A stretch of 64,000 nucleotides of DNA, taken from the NCBI GenBank assembly GCA_021414115.1, contig JAIOPD010000091.1, forward strand, positions 18,647-82,646. Reading direction: 5' to 3'. Position 1 is the first letter of the stretch. Each line of letters opens with the position of its first letter. The notes below the pieces were generated by a model. It was not told the DNA's origin. It saw only the letters and a program-made list of their open reading frames with translations, and did no database searches. Of the stretch, positions 8,191 through 17,506 are shown in pieces. Position numbers and translations under genes: made by a program. This stretch comes from Planctomycetia bacterium. GTDB taxonomy: Bacteria > Planctomycetota > Planctomycetia > Pirellulales > UBA1268.

Positions 8191-9027
8191 TCACGCCGCC
8201 GGTCGGCCCGCCTGCGGATCGGACGATTCCGCGTCTCGTGATGGTGACAGTCCTACTCGCTCCATCTCGGCATCGAGGCTCATGCCGGCCGGCCCCTTGC
8301 ACGCCGCCATCCGGGTCGCCACGCGCGACGGCTCTTTGCGCACGGGCCGCTGGCCGTCTCGGCGAGTGCCGGCCACGGCCCATGCCTCGGCCTCGTTCGA
8401 GAGATGCGTCAGGAGCCGCTCGATGCCTGCCCGATGCCTTTCGATACCGTCGCGGTCGAGATCGGGCGGTACGCTGATCGCGCGGCTGACGATGCCCCGG
8501 GCCCTCGACCATGGTCGGGGGATCGCGAACCGGTCCCAGGTGCCCACTCGCCACGGACGGTCATACCCCATGCCCATCGCCACGATCGGAATCCCGAGCG
8601 TGCTCGCGAGGAACACGCACCCGGGTGCCAGACGCCGCCGTGGCCCGCGAGGACCGTCGGGGGTGATCGTGAGGTTTTCCTCCGTTGCTCGTTCCGCGAG
8701 TTCGCGCAGGGCCGACGAACCGCCGTGGAACGTGCTGCCCCGTACGACGCCGAAGCCCATCATCCGGGCGACCCGATCGAGGATGTTGGCGTCCCAGTGC
8801 CGAGACAGCAGCATCGAGATGTTGCTGTGCCCGCGAAGGTACAGCGGCATCAGGATGTTCTCGTGCCAGAAGACGTAGATCTTCGCGCCCCGGTAGCCGG
8901 GGTTCACGGGATCGGCCTCGGGATCTCCGAAGACGACCTGGTAGTCGAGCGTGCCCATCCACTGTCGGACGGCAGCGGTCGAAGCGAGCGACCAGGCTCC
9001 GATCGCGAATGTCGATTTCAACTTCAC
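8191..9027 (-). CDS. Lysophospholipid acyltransferase-like protein, DUF374 family
   Basis: A 278-residue member of the LPLAT superfamily, probably transferring an acyl chain to a lipid at the inner membrane. The family core is visible: FWHENILMPL, SRHWDANILDRVARMMGF, VVRGSTFHGGSSAL and the hallmark ITPDGPRGPRRRLAPG. A C-terminal extension of about 60 residues (from ARMAACKGPAG on) is variable and polar. Starts at GTG 9027, with AAGGA upstream. Lies 37 bases downstream of dapF on the same strand, so it is probably co-transcribed. In other bacteria DUF374 genes often lie near lipid A or Kdo genes; here the neighbours are dapF and an AsmA-like gene. The substrate is unknown. Confidence 0.82.
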   Translation of the reverse strand: MKLKSTFAIGAWSLASTAAVRQWMGTLDYQVVFGDPEADPVNPGYRGAKIYVFWHENILMPLYLRGHSNISMLLSRHWDANILDRVARMMGFGVVRGSTFHGGSSALRELAERATEENLTITPDGPRGPRRRLAPGCVFLASTLGIPIVAMGMGYDRPWRVGTWDRFAIPRPWSRARGIVSRAISVPPDLDRDGIERHRAGIERLLTHLSNEAEAWAVAGTRRDGQRPVRKEPSRVATRMAACKGPAGMSLDAEMERVGLSPSRDAESSDPQAGRPAA

Positions 9028-9064
9028 GGATCACTGTCCTTCTTGTGATTCGACGGGCCGACGG

Positions 9065-9934
9065 TCAGCCACCCCACCACGTGCCTTCGAAGACTTCCTC
9101 GGCCGGCCCCGTCATGAAGACATGGCCTCCGGAGGCCCACTCGAGTTCCAGCCGGCCGCCCGGCAGATCGGCTGCAATCGCACGATCGGTCCGACCGGTG
9201 AGCACGCCGGCGACGCAGACCGCCGACGCGCCGGTGCCGCAGGCCATCGTGATCCCGCTGCCCCGCTCCCAGGTCCGCATCCTGACGTGGTCTCGGGAGA
9301 CAACCTCGACGAAGTGCACGTTCACCCTCCGGGGGAACGTCGCGTGTTTCTCGATGCGCGGCCCGATCGAATCCAGCGGCACGCGAGCGACGTCGCGGCA
9401 ATAGAGCACGACGTGGGGATTGCCCATCGACACGCAGGTCATCCGCGGGTCGAGTCCGCATTCCCGCCACCACGGCTCCTCGACGCCGAGCGCCGCGCAG
9501 GCCGCATCGACCACGTGGCCCATGTCGGCTCCCGTCACGGGAATGTCGGCGGCGTCGAGCAGCGGTTCGCCCATGTCCACCCGCACTCGCGACGTCCGCG
9601 GCCCCGTGCGAGCGACGTCGAGCGTGAGCACGCCCCGGCCCGTCTCGATCGTCACCGGTCCTTCCGGAGCCCGCCCGCGCGAGACCACCAGATGGGCCAC
9701 GCAACGGACGCCGTTGCCGCACATCTCCGATTCACTGCCATCGGCGTTGAACATCCGCATCCGGGCAGTCGCCTTTTCGGAAGGCAGCACCAGCACGAGT
9801 CCGTCACCCCCCACGCCCCGATGCCGATCCGCGATCAACGCCGCCACCGCAGGCGGGTCGGTCGGCGCCGGCTCGACGAAGCAGTCGACGTAGACGTAGT
9901 CGTTGGCGGCACCATGCATCTTCACAAACTTCAT
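9065..9934 (-). CDS. dapF: Diaminopimelate epimerase
   Basis: Converts LL- to meso-diaminopimelate for peptidoglycan and lysine, using two cysteines as acid and base without a cofactor. Both are present: MCGNGVRC and ACGTGASA. The N-terminus MKFVKMHGAANDYVYVD fits the family (usual FxKMHGxGNDF), and ESEMCGNG and GNPHVVLYC are in place. The length of 289 is typical. ATG with AAGGAAG upstream. It bears on the long debate over planctomycete peptidoglycan: an intact DapF implies meso-DAP synthesis. Probably the first gene of a dapF-DUF374 pair. Confidence 0.94.
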   Translation of the reverse strand: MKFVKMHGAANDYVYVDCFVEPAPTDPPAVAALIADRHRGVGGDGLVLVLPSEKATARMRMFNADGSESEMCGNGVRCVAHLVVSRGRAPEGPVTIETGRGVLTLDVARTGPRTSRVRVDMGEPLLDAADIPVTGADMGHVVDAACAALGVEEPWWRECGLDPRMTCVSMGNPHVVLYCRDVARVPLDSIGPRIEKHATFPRRVNVHFVEVVSRDHVRMRTWERGSGITMACGTGASAVCVAGVLTGRTDRAIAADLPGGRLELEWASGGHVFMTGPAEEVFEGTWWGG

Positions 9935-10030
9935 CGGTCGCTTCCTTGGTTCATGCCCGGCCGCCGTTCGCTGGCGTCGCGCGTCCTGCCCACTCTACCA
10001 ATCCGGCCTGTTCTGCCCCGCCTCCACGCC

Positions 10031-13000
10031 TCACCGCGGCACCTGATCATCCCGCCGCGCGGCACGCCCTCCCTCGCCCCGGCGCTGCGACTGGAGCCGC
10101 TGCACAGCGGCCGCCAGCGTCGGAAACGCCTCCGTCGTCGTGATCGGATCGGCGATCGTGCCGTCGACCCTGACGAGCACGAACTGCCCGCTGGCGCCGC
10201 CGAGCATGCGTTTCATCGCTGGCAACTGCGTCTGCGCCTCCCCCATGATCGGCCGGAGCATGAGGTTGATGTTGGAGTCGAAGTCGAGATCGCCGTTCCC
10301 CACGAGGCTGATGGCGTCGCCTGAGAGTTCGATGGTATCGAGATAGGCGTGCGGACCTTCGATACGGAAATCGACCTGGCTGCTCGTGAACGCCTTGCGG
10401 TCGGGGATCTTCACCCGCAGGATTTTCAGCAGCGAGACCATCACGGGAAGCTCGTAGATGTCGGCATCGCTCAGCCGGACCTGGCCTCGGCCTGCGAGCG
10501 AGTGGGTGCCGGCCCGCGAGCCGCGAACCTCGACGCCGCCATGAACTCGGCCCTTGTAGTGATGGGATCCGCCGCACAGGTCGCCCGCCAGACGCTCGAG
10601 GTCGGCTTCGGCGAGCGCGGCGGTGACCGTGAAGCCCCCCGCGTCGCCTGCGGCGACGCTCCCGTCGACGGTGAGCGTGCCGTCGGCCACCCGCGCCGTC
10701 AGCTGTCGGGTGGCTGCCTGCGGATCGCTCCCCGCCGCTGAACCAAACACGGCCCCGGTCGGGTCCATCACCAGCGGTCCGCGGACGGCCGTCATCTGCA
10801 CGTCGTTCCACATGGCGCTGTCGATGGCGATGTCTCCGGCCGTGCGCCAGGTCCGACCATCGCTCTGCCCTCGCAGGCGGATGCCACCATGCACGTGCGC
10901 GAGCGGCACGCCGACGTCGAGCGCGGCCTGCTCCATGTCGAGCTGCATGTCCCACGCGGCAGCGGCCGGACCGGGCACGGTCTCGCTGCGTCCGCCCGGT
11001 CGGGCGACGACCGTGGGCGCGGTCGAGTAGATCTCGAGCGCCCCATCGACGGAGAGCATGCCGCGGAGCCGCACCCCGGCGACGGCCTGCTCAAGTCCGG
11101 CGGGCAGCGCCTGGAGCACTTCGTGATCGGCGCGGAAACGGTCGGCGGACAGCCGTTCGAACGAGACATGCCAGCCACCGTCGGGTGTGAACCGGCAGAC
11201 GCCCTCGGCGGAGACCGTCGTGCGGGCGTGGGCACCGCGCACGTCTTCGAAGCGGAGCCGGCCGTCCTTCCACTGGAGACGTCCCCGCAGCCGCTCGAGC
11301 CGGTAGGGAAACCAGGTCGGCTCGATCGAGACGGTGTCGCCCTGCGGCGCGGCCTCGAGCTCGACCTCCGTGCGGCGCAGCTTGACGCGATGCCGCACCT
11401 CCGCCGTGAACTGGGCGTTGCCGCGCGGACCGACGTCGTCCCAGATGCGCCGCATGCCCGAGGGGAGCGCATCGCGGAGCTCCCGTTCGAGCACGACGTT
11501 GGTGCCCACGAGGTGAAGCTTCAGCTCGCCGTCGTCGTCACCGATCCGCGTGAGCGTACCGGTGCACCGCACGACGCCGGTGTCGTTTGATCCGGTGATT
11601 TCCCCGATCTTCCAGTTGCCCCGGTCCATGGAGATGCTGCCCGACACGTTGCCGAGCGGATACGGAAAGCCCGCATAGGCCATGCTGCACTGCGTGAGCC
11701 GAATGCCCAAGGAGTTGGCAAACCCGCCGGCGAACTCCGGCGACCGGTTGTGCCGAAAGACGAAGTCGAATGCGCCGCTCCCCCGCAGCGACCGCACGAT
11801 GTCAGCGCTCTTGGTCGGCATGGCCGCGAGGAGCGCGTCGTCGATCCGCATGCCGTCACCACGCACCTCGACGAAGCCGCGACCTCCGGCGACCGTGCCG
11901 ACCGCAGCCTCGACGTGCACGGGATGGCCACCGGCCTCGCCGGTGAGGTGCATGGACAGCAGATCGTCCTTGAGCGTCACCGTGCCGACCGTGCGATCGA
12001 CCCGGTAGGGAAACCGGTAGTAGGTGAGCGAGACGTTGCGGCAGCGTAGGGAGACGTCGGGCGTCACGATCCCCCGGCGGCGGACGAGGTGAGCCCGCAG
12101 GTCGACCTCGCCGGCCGGCAGGAGCTTGCTCCAGTGCGCCGCAATCTGCTGCGGCAGCAGGCCCTCCCAGTGGCGGCCCACGAGCATCCGGTCCGACTCG
12201 ACGAGAAAGTCGAAGTCGGCATCCTGGTTCCAGCCCGCAAGTCGACCAGAACCACGGACCAGCGTCGAACCGGAATGGGCCTCGAGCCGATCGCACGACA
12301 GCCCGCTGCGATCGGCGGTGAACGCCGCCGACACGTCGCTGATCGCGAACGGGAGGGATGCATGCTCGAAACGACCTGATTGAAGCTGGCCGACGACCGC
12401 GAAGGACGCCGCGTCGAGCGCGTCGAGTCCGCCCGACGTCCGCCATTCGAGATCGAGTCGCCCCTGCAGGCCGGTGAGCCACTTGGGCGCGCCGGCCGCG
12501 GCGGGAAGCAGCGACTGCAGGCGGGGCGAAATGTCGAGCGCCTGGAGGTGTCCGGTAAGTTCGAAGCCACCGGCCGCGGACAGCTTCCCTTCGAAGCCGG
12601 CGCGATCGAAAAGATCGGCCGCAACCGTCCCACGGATCACCGTGCCCTTGCCACCCCCACTGTCGGCGAGAGGCCGGAGATCGACGCCGATACTCCGCAA
12701 GGTGAGCCGCGTGCCCAGCCCAGCTCCATCGACGAGCACGGTCGCGTCCTCGACCGTCACCGGCACCGGCAGCCCGCCCTGACCGCCCCGCGTCAGCTTC
12801 GACAGGCTCCAGCGACCATCGGCGCCGCGGCAGGCATGCACGACGGGCCTGCACACTCGGACGGCGGTGACCCGCGGTTCACCCGCAACGAGATCCTTGA
12901 GTGTCGCCGCGCAGGCGATGCGGACTTCATCGACCACGAGGAGACGCCGGTGTTCCGCCGGCAGCGTCGGATCGACGAAGGTCACGCCGCGAACCACGAT

Positions 13001-13201
13001 CCCCTCGCCGTCGATCAGGCTTGCGGCACCGACCCGCACCGTCAGGTCCGGAAAGCGTTCCTGAAGCCGCGACTCGATCCGCCGCCGCACCTCCTCGCCA
13101 ATCCGATTCGACCCCAGGGCGATCGCCACCACGACCGCCGCTACTGAGAGCGGCAGCGTCCAGCGGACCAGCATCCAGAGAAAGTCGGCAAGCGATTTCA
13201 T
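10031..13201 (-). CDS. AsmA-like envelope protein (large, single-pass)
   Basis: A 1056-residue protein with one N-terminal membrane segment (LVRWTLPLSVAAVVVAIALG) and a very long periplasmic part of repeating beta-strand units (for example GNVSGSISMDRGNWKIGEITG). The C-terminal 150 residues (GRGQVRLSDADIYELPVMVS, KAFTSSQVDFRIEG, DFDSNINLMLRP) resemble the AsmA_2/DUF3971-like C-terminal region. Relatives such as AsmA, TamB and YhdP form long grooves thought to carry phospholipids between inner and outer membranes. It neighbours dapF and DUF374, which fits an envelope role. The exact subfamily cannot be fixed by eye. Confidence 0.8.
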   Translation of the reverse strand: MKSLADFLWMLVRWTLPLSVAAVVVAIALGSNRIGEEVRRRIESRLQERFPDLTVRVGAASLIDGEGIVVRGVTFVDPTLPAEHRRLLVVDEVRIACAATLKDLVAGEPRVTAVRVCRPVVHACRGADGRWSLSKLTRGGQGGLPVPVTVEDATVLVDGAGLGTRLTLRSIGVDLRPLADSGGGKGTVIRGTVAADLFDRAGFEGKLSAAGGFELTGHLQALDISPRLQSLLPAAAGAPKWLTGLQGRLDLEWRTSGGLDALDAASFAVVGQLQSGRFEHASLPFAISDVSAAFTADRSGLSCDRLEAHSGSTLVRGSGRLAGWNQDADFDFLVESDRMLVGRHWEGLLPQQIAAHWSKLLPAGEVDLRAHLVRRRGIVTPDVSLRCRNVSLTYYRFPYRVDRTVGTVTLKDDLLSMHLTGEAGGHPVHVEAAVGTVAGGRGFVEVRGDGMRIDDALLAAMPTKSADIVRSLRGSGAFDFVFRHNRSPEFAGGFANSLGIRLTQCSMAYAGFPYPLGNVSGSISMDRGNWKIGEITGSNDTGVVRCTGTLTRIGDDDGELKLHLVGTNVVLERELRDALPSGMRRIWDDVGPRGNAQFTAEVRHRVKLRRTEVELEAAPQGDTVSIEPTWFPYRLERLRGRLQWKDGRLRFEDVRGAHARTTVSAEGVCRFTPDGGWHVSFERLSADRFRADHEVLQALPAGLEQAVAGVRLRGMLSVDGALEIYSTAPTVVARPGGRSETVPGPAAAAWDMQLDMEQAALDVGVPLAHVHGGIRLRGQSDGRTWRTAGDIAIDSAMWNDVQMTAVRGPLVMDPTGAVFGSAAGSDPQAATRQLTARVADGTLTVDGSVAAGDAGGFTVTAALAEADLERLAGDLCGGSHHYKGRVHGGVEVRGSRAGTHSLAGRGQVRLSDADIYELPVMVSLLKILRVKIPDRKAFTSSQVDFRIEGPHAYLDTIELSGDAISLVGNGDLDFDSNINLMLRPIMGEAQTQLPAMKRMLGGASGQFVLVRVDGTIADPITTTEAFPTLAAAVQRLQSQRRGEGGRAARRDDQVPR

Positions 13202-13334
13202 GCAGGCGAACGACGGCCGTGAACGCGAGCCGCGGGGCGGCGGATTCCTTGAAAAGCGGGGCGGGAGGGTACGCGGCCGCCCGAGGGGTGGTCAAGCCAC
13301 GGCGGGAGCCGCCGCCCGCCCCGAAAACCCGCCA

Positions 13335-13363
13335 TTCCGCCAGCCTGCCCCGCTTGCTATAGT
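13335..13363 (+). promoter_or_regulatory. Possible promoter of the MFS gene
   Basis: A good -10 hexamer TATAGT at 13358-13363 with a poor -35 (TTCCGC at 13335-13340), spacing 17. It lies in the divergent gap between the AsmA-like gene and the MFS gene, about 90 bases before the ATG. Confidence 0.35.
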
Positions 13364-13453
13364 GCCCCCTTTTCCGGACTTCCAGGGGGATCGTGGCGAC
13401 CGACTTCTGGTGTAGCACGCTCCCATTTCACCCCACGACCGAGGCTTTTCCGC

Positions 13454-15151
13454 ATGGCCGCGACCCGCTCCCACTCTCATGACGACCGTGTCGGCGCCGT
13501 TCCCAACTCGCAGCGCCTGCTGTGGGCCGGCTTCATGGCGATTCTCGCCGCCGGCGTGGGCTTCTCGATCCGTGCCGGCATCCTCGGTCAGTGGGCCGAG
13601 CAGTACGGCTTCACCCAGACGGAACTGGGCACGATCACGGGCGGCGGTCTGACCGGCTTCGGGATCATCATTCTGCTGTCGAGCCTGATCGCCGATCGCA
13701 TCGGCTTCGGCCCGCTGATGTTCTCCGCGTTCGTGATGCATGTCATCTCTGCCGGCCTCACGCTCGCCACCGGTGCCGCCTTCGCGGCCGGCGGCAAGCC
13801 GCTCGCCTTTCAGTGCCTGTTTTGGGGCATGTTCCTTTTTGCCATCGGCAACGGCATCGCCGAGGCGGTCGTCAACCCGCTGGTCGCTACGCTCTTCCCC
13901 AAGAACAAGACGCACTATCTCAACATCCTCCATGCCGGCTGGCCGGGCGGTCTGATCGCCGGCGGCCTGGCGAGCTACTTCATGGCCGGCAACGATGCCA
14001 CCAAGCCCGTGGCGTGGCAGATCCAGATCTCGCTGTTCATGATCCCGGTCGTGCTCTACGGTCTGATGATGATCGGCCAGCGGTTCCCGAAGAGCGAGGC
14101 AAGCAGTTCGGGCGTCTCCTATCGCGATATGCTCGGCGAACTCGGGCTCTTGGGTGCCGCGGTGATCTGCGGTCTGCTCGCGCTGTTCTTCAAGAACGAC
14201 CTCGGGCTCTCGCCGATCGTTTCCGGGTCGATCGCCGCCGGCCTGCTCGTCGCGTTCGGTGCCGCCACCGGCTTCCGCTTCGGCCACTTCCTGCTCGCCT
14301 TTCTCCTCCTCGTGCATGCGATGGTGGGCTACGTCGAGCTCGGCACCGACTCGTGGATCTCGAAGATCACCGGCACGATCATGGCCAGCAAGGCGAACGG
14401 GCTGCTGCTCTTCGTCTACACCTCGGCCCTGATGTTCATCCTGCGGTTCTTCGCGGGGCCGATCGTAGAGCGGATCTCCCCGCTCGGACTGTTGGCCGCT
14501 TCGGCCGCGTTCGGCGCCACGGGGCTGACGCTCCTCGGCAACGCCGAAGGCGCGGTGATGTGCATCGTCGCGGCCACCGTCTACGGCATCGGCAAGACGT
14601 TCCTCTGGCCGACGATGCTGGCGGTGGTGAGCGAGCAGTTTCCGAAGGGCGGGGCCATCACGATCGGCGCGGCTGGTGGCGTCGGCATGCTCGCCGCCGG
14701 CCTGCTCGGTGGCCCCGGGATCGGCTTCCTCCAGGATCAGAACGCCTCCGCCGATCTCCGCAAGGCGGATCAGGCTGTCTACGAACGCTACAAGGCGCCC
14801 AAGGAAAACGAGTTTCTCTGGCTCAAGACCGTCGGGCTCGACGGCTCGAAGGTGGGCGTGCTCGAGGATGGCGGCAAGGAGGCCCAGCGGGCCCTCGAAC
14901 TGCTGCAGAAGGAGAACGCCAAGCCGGAGACGATCGAGGCACAGAAGTCGCTCGTGTCGTGGTGGAACGACACCGCAAGCACGTCGGCTGCAGCGGACAA
15001 GCCCCTCGTCGAACAGGCCGGCCTGTTCGGAGGTCGCCAGGCCCTGAAGCTCACGGCCTTCGTACCCGCCGCGATGTTCGTCTGCTACCTGTTGCTGCTC
15101 GGCTGGTTCCGCACCCGCGGCGGCTATCAAGCCAAGGGAATGCACCACTAA
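13454..15151 (+). CDS. Major facilitator superfamily transporter with a large insertion before the last helix
   Basis: A 565-residue integral membrane protein. The first ten or eleven hydrophobic segments follow the MFS pattern (LLWAGFMAILAAGVGFSI, GLTGFGIIILLSSLIADRIG with the loop 2-3 motif ADRIG). Near residue 425, after GFLQDQNA, comes a polar stretch of about 100 residues rich in Lys, Glu and Ala (for example EAQRALELLQKENAK) before the last helix LTAFVPAAMFVCYLLLLGW. The extra domain is not part of classical MFS proteins. The substrate is unknown; nothing nearby suggests one. ATG with GAGG 9 bases upstream. Confidence 0.82.
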   Translation: MAATRSHSHDDRVGAVPNSQRLLWAGFMAILAAGVGFSIRAGILGQWAEQYGFTQTELGTITGGGLTGFGIIILLSSLIADRIGFGPLMFSAFVMHVISAGLTLATGAAFAAGGKPLAFQCLFWGMFLFAIGNGIAEAVVNPLVATLFPKNKTHYLNILHAGWPGGLIAGGLASYFMAGNDATKPVAWQIQISLFMIPVVLYGLMMIGQRFPKSEASSSGVSYRDMLGELGLLGAAVICGLLALFFKNDLGLSPIVSGSIAAGLLVAFGAATGFRFGHFLLAFLLLVHAMVGYVELGTDSWISKITGTIMASKANGLLLFVYTSALMFILRFFAGPIVERISPLGLLAASAAFGATGLTLLGNAEGAVMCIVAATVYGIGKTFLWPTMLAVVSEQFPKGGAITIGAAGGVGMLAAGLLGGPGIGFLQDQNASADLRKADQAVYERYKAPKENEFLWLKTVGLDGSKVGVLEDGGKEAQRALELLQKENAKPETIEAQKSLVSWWNDTASTSAAADKPLVEQAGLFGGRQALKLTAFVPAAMFVCYLLLLGWFRTRGGYQAKGMHH

Positions 15152-15216
15152 ATCGCCTGCGACTCGTGGGGCATCTGTAGGTCGTAGAGACGCTTGAATA
15201 ATCACGTCATGCCGAT

Positions 15217-15244
15217 CCCGTCGCTTCCGCTCCGGGCTTCCTGA
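15217..15244 (-). repeat. REP-like unit, type B
   Basis: Reverse-oriented type B half-palindrome with core CGTCGCTTCCGCTCCGGGCT, slightly degenerate in the middle. It precedes a solo 26-base element end by about 33 bases. Confidence 0.65.
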
Positions 15245-15277
15245 CGGGCTTGCCCTTTCTGATCGACGAGAAAGCGA

Positions 15278-15303
15278 GGGGCTGCCCGTGCCCCGAGAGC
15301 CGG
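15278..15303 (+). repeat. Solo terminal repeat of the 133-bp element
   Basis: Matches the left 26-base terminal repeat of the full elements at 15497 and 27111 (core GGCTGCCCGTGCCCCGAGAG), but no matching right end follows at the expected distance. Confidence 0.7.
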
Positions 15304-15361
15304 GAAGGCGTGCGTGTGGAATGCGGAGCGGCGATCCGCCCGTCGTGGCATGGGGTGCCGA

Positions 15362-15478
15362 GGAAGCCCGGAGCGCGAGCGACGGGTAGACGGGCCGCCT
15401 CAAGGCAACGTCACACGGCTCCGCACATGTCGGCCTCGAGGCCATCCGTTTACCCCGCGCTTGCGCTTGGGGCTTCCC
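15362..15478. repeat. REP-like inverted doublet (type B and type A)
   Basis: Type B unit forward at 15362-15388 (GCCCGGAGCGCGAGCGACGG) and type A unit reverse at 15450-15478 (CGCGCTTGCGCTTGGGGCTT). Same architecture as the doublet at 8035-8145. Confidence 0.75.
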
Positions 15479-15496
15479 AAAGCACGAACTCAGCGA

Positions 15497-15629
15497 GGGG
15501 CTGCCCATGCCCCGGGAGCCGGGCTATGGAAGCAAGCGCAGCCAGGATGGCGAAGCGCAGCGGACATGCAGTGAGCGGCGGGCAGGATGCCCGACGCGAA
15601 CGTCCGGCTCTCGGGGCACGGGCAACCCC
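15497..15629. mobile_element. 133-bp MITE-like element, copy 1
   Basis: Terminal inverted repeats of 26 bases at 15497-15522 and 15604-15629 pair at 23 of 26 positions. The 81-base centre is non-coding and clearly similar to that of copy 2 at 27111-27243, which has exactly the same total length. No transposase is encoded, so movement would need help in trans. Both full copies follow a type A REP-like unit at a short distance. Confidence 0.7.
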
Positions 15630-15684
15630 GAGCCACGCCACAGGTCCTGCGCGAGCCGTACCAAGCTGTTCGCCCGCCTCCCCG

Positions 15685-16740
15685 TCAGGCGTTGCGGGCG
15701 ACGGTGAGCTGCCCGTCCGAGAGTCGCCGCACCGCCACCCGACCCGGTGCGTCGAAGGCGGTCGGCGTGGGTTTTTCCGCCGTGACCATTTCGGCCAGAG
15801 CCGTGTAGTGCTTTGCCGTCATGTCGCGTTGCGGCCAGCCCTCCCGGCGCCAGAGTGCCACGAAGACCTCGGCGACAAGATGGGCGTCGAGACGGGCCAG
15901 GTCGTTGATCCGCAGGACGATGCTCCCGTCCGCGTGCCGGCAGGAACACGACTCGAGCAGGTGCTCGGCCGCGCTGCGGATCGCGGCCGTCACAACCGCC
16001 GCCTGGTGGCCCAATCGCACGAGTGACGCCGTGGCGGCCGGAAACGGGCCGGCCTCGCAGCGCGGAAACACCTCGTGACGGAGGAAGTTTCGTGCATGCC
16101 GCGGATCGGCGTTGCTCGGATCCTCACGCCATTCCTGGCCGATCGTCGAGAGAAACGCCCGCGCGTCGGCACGCGACAGGCCCAGCATCGGTCGCAGCAG
16201 CGACACGCCCGGACTGAGGGCCCGCGCCGCCGCCATGCCGCCCAGGCCCGCAAGGCCTGTACCCCGGAGCATGCGGTGCAGGATGGTTTCCGCCTGATCG
16301 TCAGCCGTATGCGCCACCAGCACGTGCCTCGCGCCGACATCGGCGGCGACCTCCGCCAGAAAACCGTAGCGGAGCCGGCGGGCCCGGGCTTCGATCCCCT
16401 CGCCGTGATCATCGGCGTCATGAACGCCCAGCCGCCGCCAGATCATCGCCAGGCCGAGCCGATCCGCGAGCCGCTCCACGAACGCCCGGTCGTCGGCCGC
16501 CGTCAGCCGCAGGTCGTGTTCGGCATGCACCACGATCAATCGTCTCTCGACGGCGGATGGCACGATCTGCCGCAGTGCCATCAGGAGTGCCACGCTGTCG
16601 GCCCCTCCCGACACGGCGGCGACGACGGGCATCGTCCACAAGCCATCGGCCGGGAGCGATGCCTGCAACAAAGCCACGAAGTTCGGGCGGCCGTCGACCG
16701 CTGACTCCGTCTGCCTGTTCGCGTGTCTCGTGGATCCCAT
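15685..16740 (-). CDS. tilS: tRNA(Ile)-lysidine synthase
   Basis: Attaches lysine to C34 of the CAU-anticodon isoleucine tRNA, so that it reads AUA. The N-terminal PP-loop ATPase motif is SGGADS at about 44-49, followed by VVHAEHDLR, EARARRLRYGFL (family: EAxARxxRY), VAHTADDQAETILHRMLRG and the substrate-contacting REDPSNAD. The product is 351 residues with a short C-terminal part. I start it at the ATG at 16740, which has a perfect AAGGAG 6 bases upstream; two further ATGs upstream (16758, 16788) lack such a site. It is divergent from the small lipoprotein gene at 16862. Confidence 0.92.
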   Translation of the reverse strand: MGSTRHANRQTESAVDGRPNFVALLQASLPADGLWTMPVVAAVSGGADSVALLMALRQIVPSAVERRLIVVHAEHDLRLTAADDRAFVERLADRLGLAMIWRRLGVHDADDHGEGIEARARRLRYGFLAEVAADVGARHVLVAHTADDQAETILHRMLRGTGLAGLGGMAAARALSPGVSLLRPMLGLSRADARAFLSTIGQEWREDPSNADPRHARNFLRHEVFPRCEAGPFPAATASLVRLGHQAAVVTAAIRSAAEHLLESCSCRHADGSIVLRINDLARLDAHLVAEVFVALWRREGWPQRDMTAKHYTALAEMVTAEKPTPTAFDAPGRVAVRRLSDGQLTVARNA

Positions 16741-16861
16741 GGCTCGCTCCTTGCCCATTCTGCCAGATGACGCCGGAGGAAGCGGCATTGAGCGGCCAGG
16801 ATGGCAGGGCTACCCTCCCCGCCCCGGCTCTCGTCTGGCCTCGATCACCCAGGAAACGATC

Positions 16862-17506
16862 ATGTTCGCCTCCACGTCCCGCGGCGTCCGACTCGCGACC
16901 CTGTTGCTGCTCATGCTTCCGGCCTTCTGCGGCTGCTCGACGCTCCTGACGGCCGCCTACCTGCTCCAGCCGGCCGACGTGCCTGCGGAGTTCAAGGGAC
17001 TCAGAGGCAAGCACGTGGCCGTGGTCTGTCGCCCGATCGTGGAACTCGAGTTCAGCGACGCCGGCTCCGCCAAGGAACTCGCCTCGCTCGTCGGCACCCA
17101 GCTCGATGGCAAGGTCCGCCGGGCGCGACTCATCGGTCAGCAGGAAGTGGCCCGCTGGATCGACGAAAACTCATGGGTCGACTACCCGACGCTCGGCAAG
17201 TCGCTCGATGCCGATCTCGTCGTCGGCATCGACCTCGAGGAGTTTCGCATGCACGAGGGCTCGACGCTCTACCGTGGCCGGGCGACGGCACACGTCCGTG
17301 TCTTCGAGGTCTCGTCGAAGAAGGTCCTCTTCGATAAACGAATCGACGACTTTACGTTCCCATCCAACACCGCGATCCCGGCGACTGACCGCACGGAGGC
17401 GGAGTTTCGTGGCATGTTTCTCCAGATTCTCTCGCAGAAAATCGCCCGCTGCTTTCACGCCTACGAGAGCCGCGAAGTCTTCGCCGAAGACAGCCTGACG
17501 TTCTAG
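16862..17506 (+). CDS. Putative lipoprotein of unknown function
   Basis: A 214-residue protein. The N-terminus is LATLLLLMLPAFCGCSTLL: a hydrophobic core followed by a Cys-Gly-Cys-Ser, a plausible but not textbook lipobox (acylated Cys about residue 25). The rest is a mixed alpha/beta domain with an early KHVAVVCRPIVELEF strand and DLVVGIDLEEFRMHEGSTLY, resembling small planctomycete lipoproteins that share the GNA1162/CsgG-like strand pattern; this is only a resemblance. ATG with AGGAA upstream; longer upstream frames overlap the tilS promoter region. The stop sits inside the palindrome CGTTCTAGAACG (17499-17510). Confidence 0.72.
   Translation: MFASTSRGVRLATLLLLMLPAFCGCSTLLTAAYLLQPADVPAEFKGLRGKHVAVVCRPIVELEFSDAGSAKELASLVGTQLDGKVRRARLIGQQEVARWIDENSWVDYPTLGKSLDADLVVGIDLEEFRMHEGSTLYRGRATAHVRVFEVSSKKVLFDKRIDDFTFPSNTAIPATDRTEAEFRGMFLQILSQKIARCFHAYESREVFAEDSLTF

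Larger units (their letters stand above)
15152..15684. other. Repeat-filled convergent intergenic region
   Basis: This 533-base gap between the ends of the MFS gene and tilS has no convincing gene. It is packed with repeats: a type B unit (15217-15244), a solo terminal repeat of the 133-bp element (15278-15303), a B/A doublet (15362-15478) and a full 133-bp element (15497-15629). Open frames across it change with each repeat and have no family signature. Confidence 0.8.

Noticed and set aside
15250..16026. Open frames through the repeat region near 15.2-15.7 kb
   Set aside because: They read through REP-like units and element ends, and overlap tilS on the other strand; the encoded sequences repeat at other loci only because the DNA repeats.
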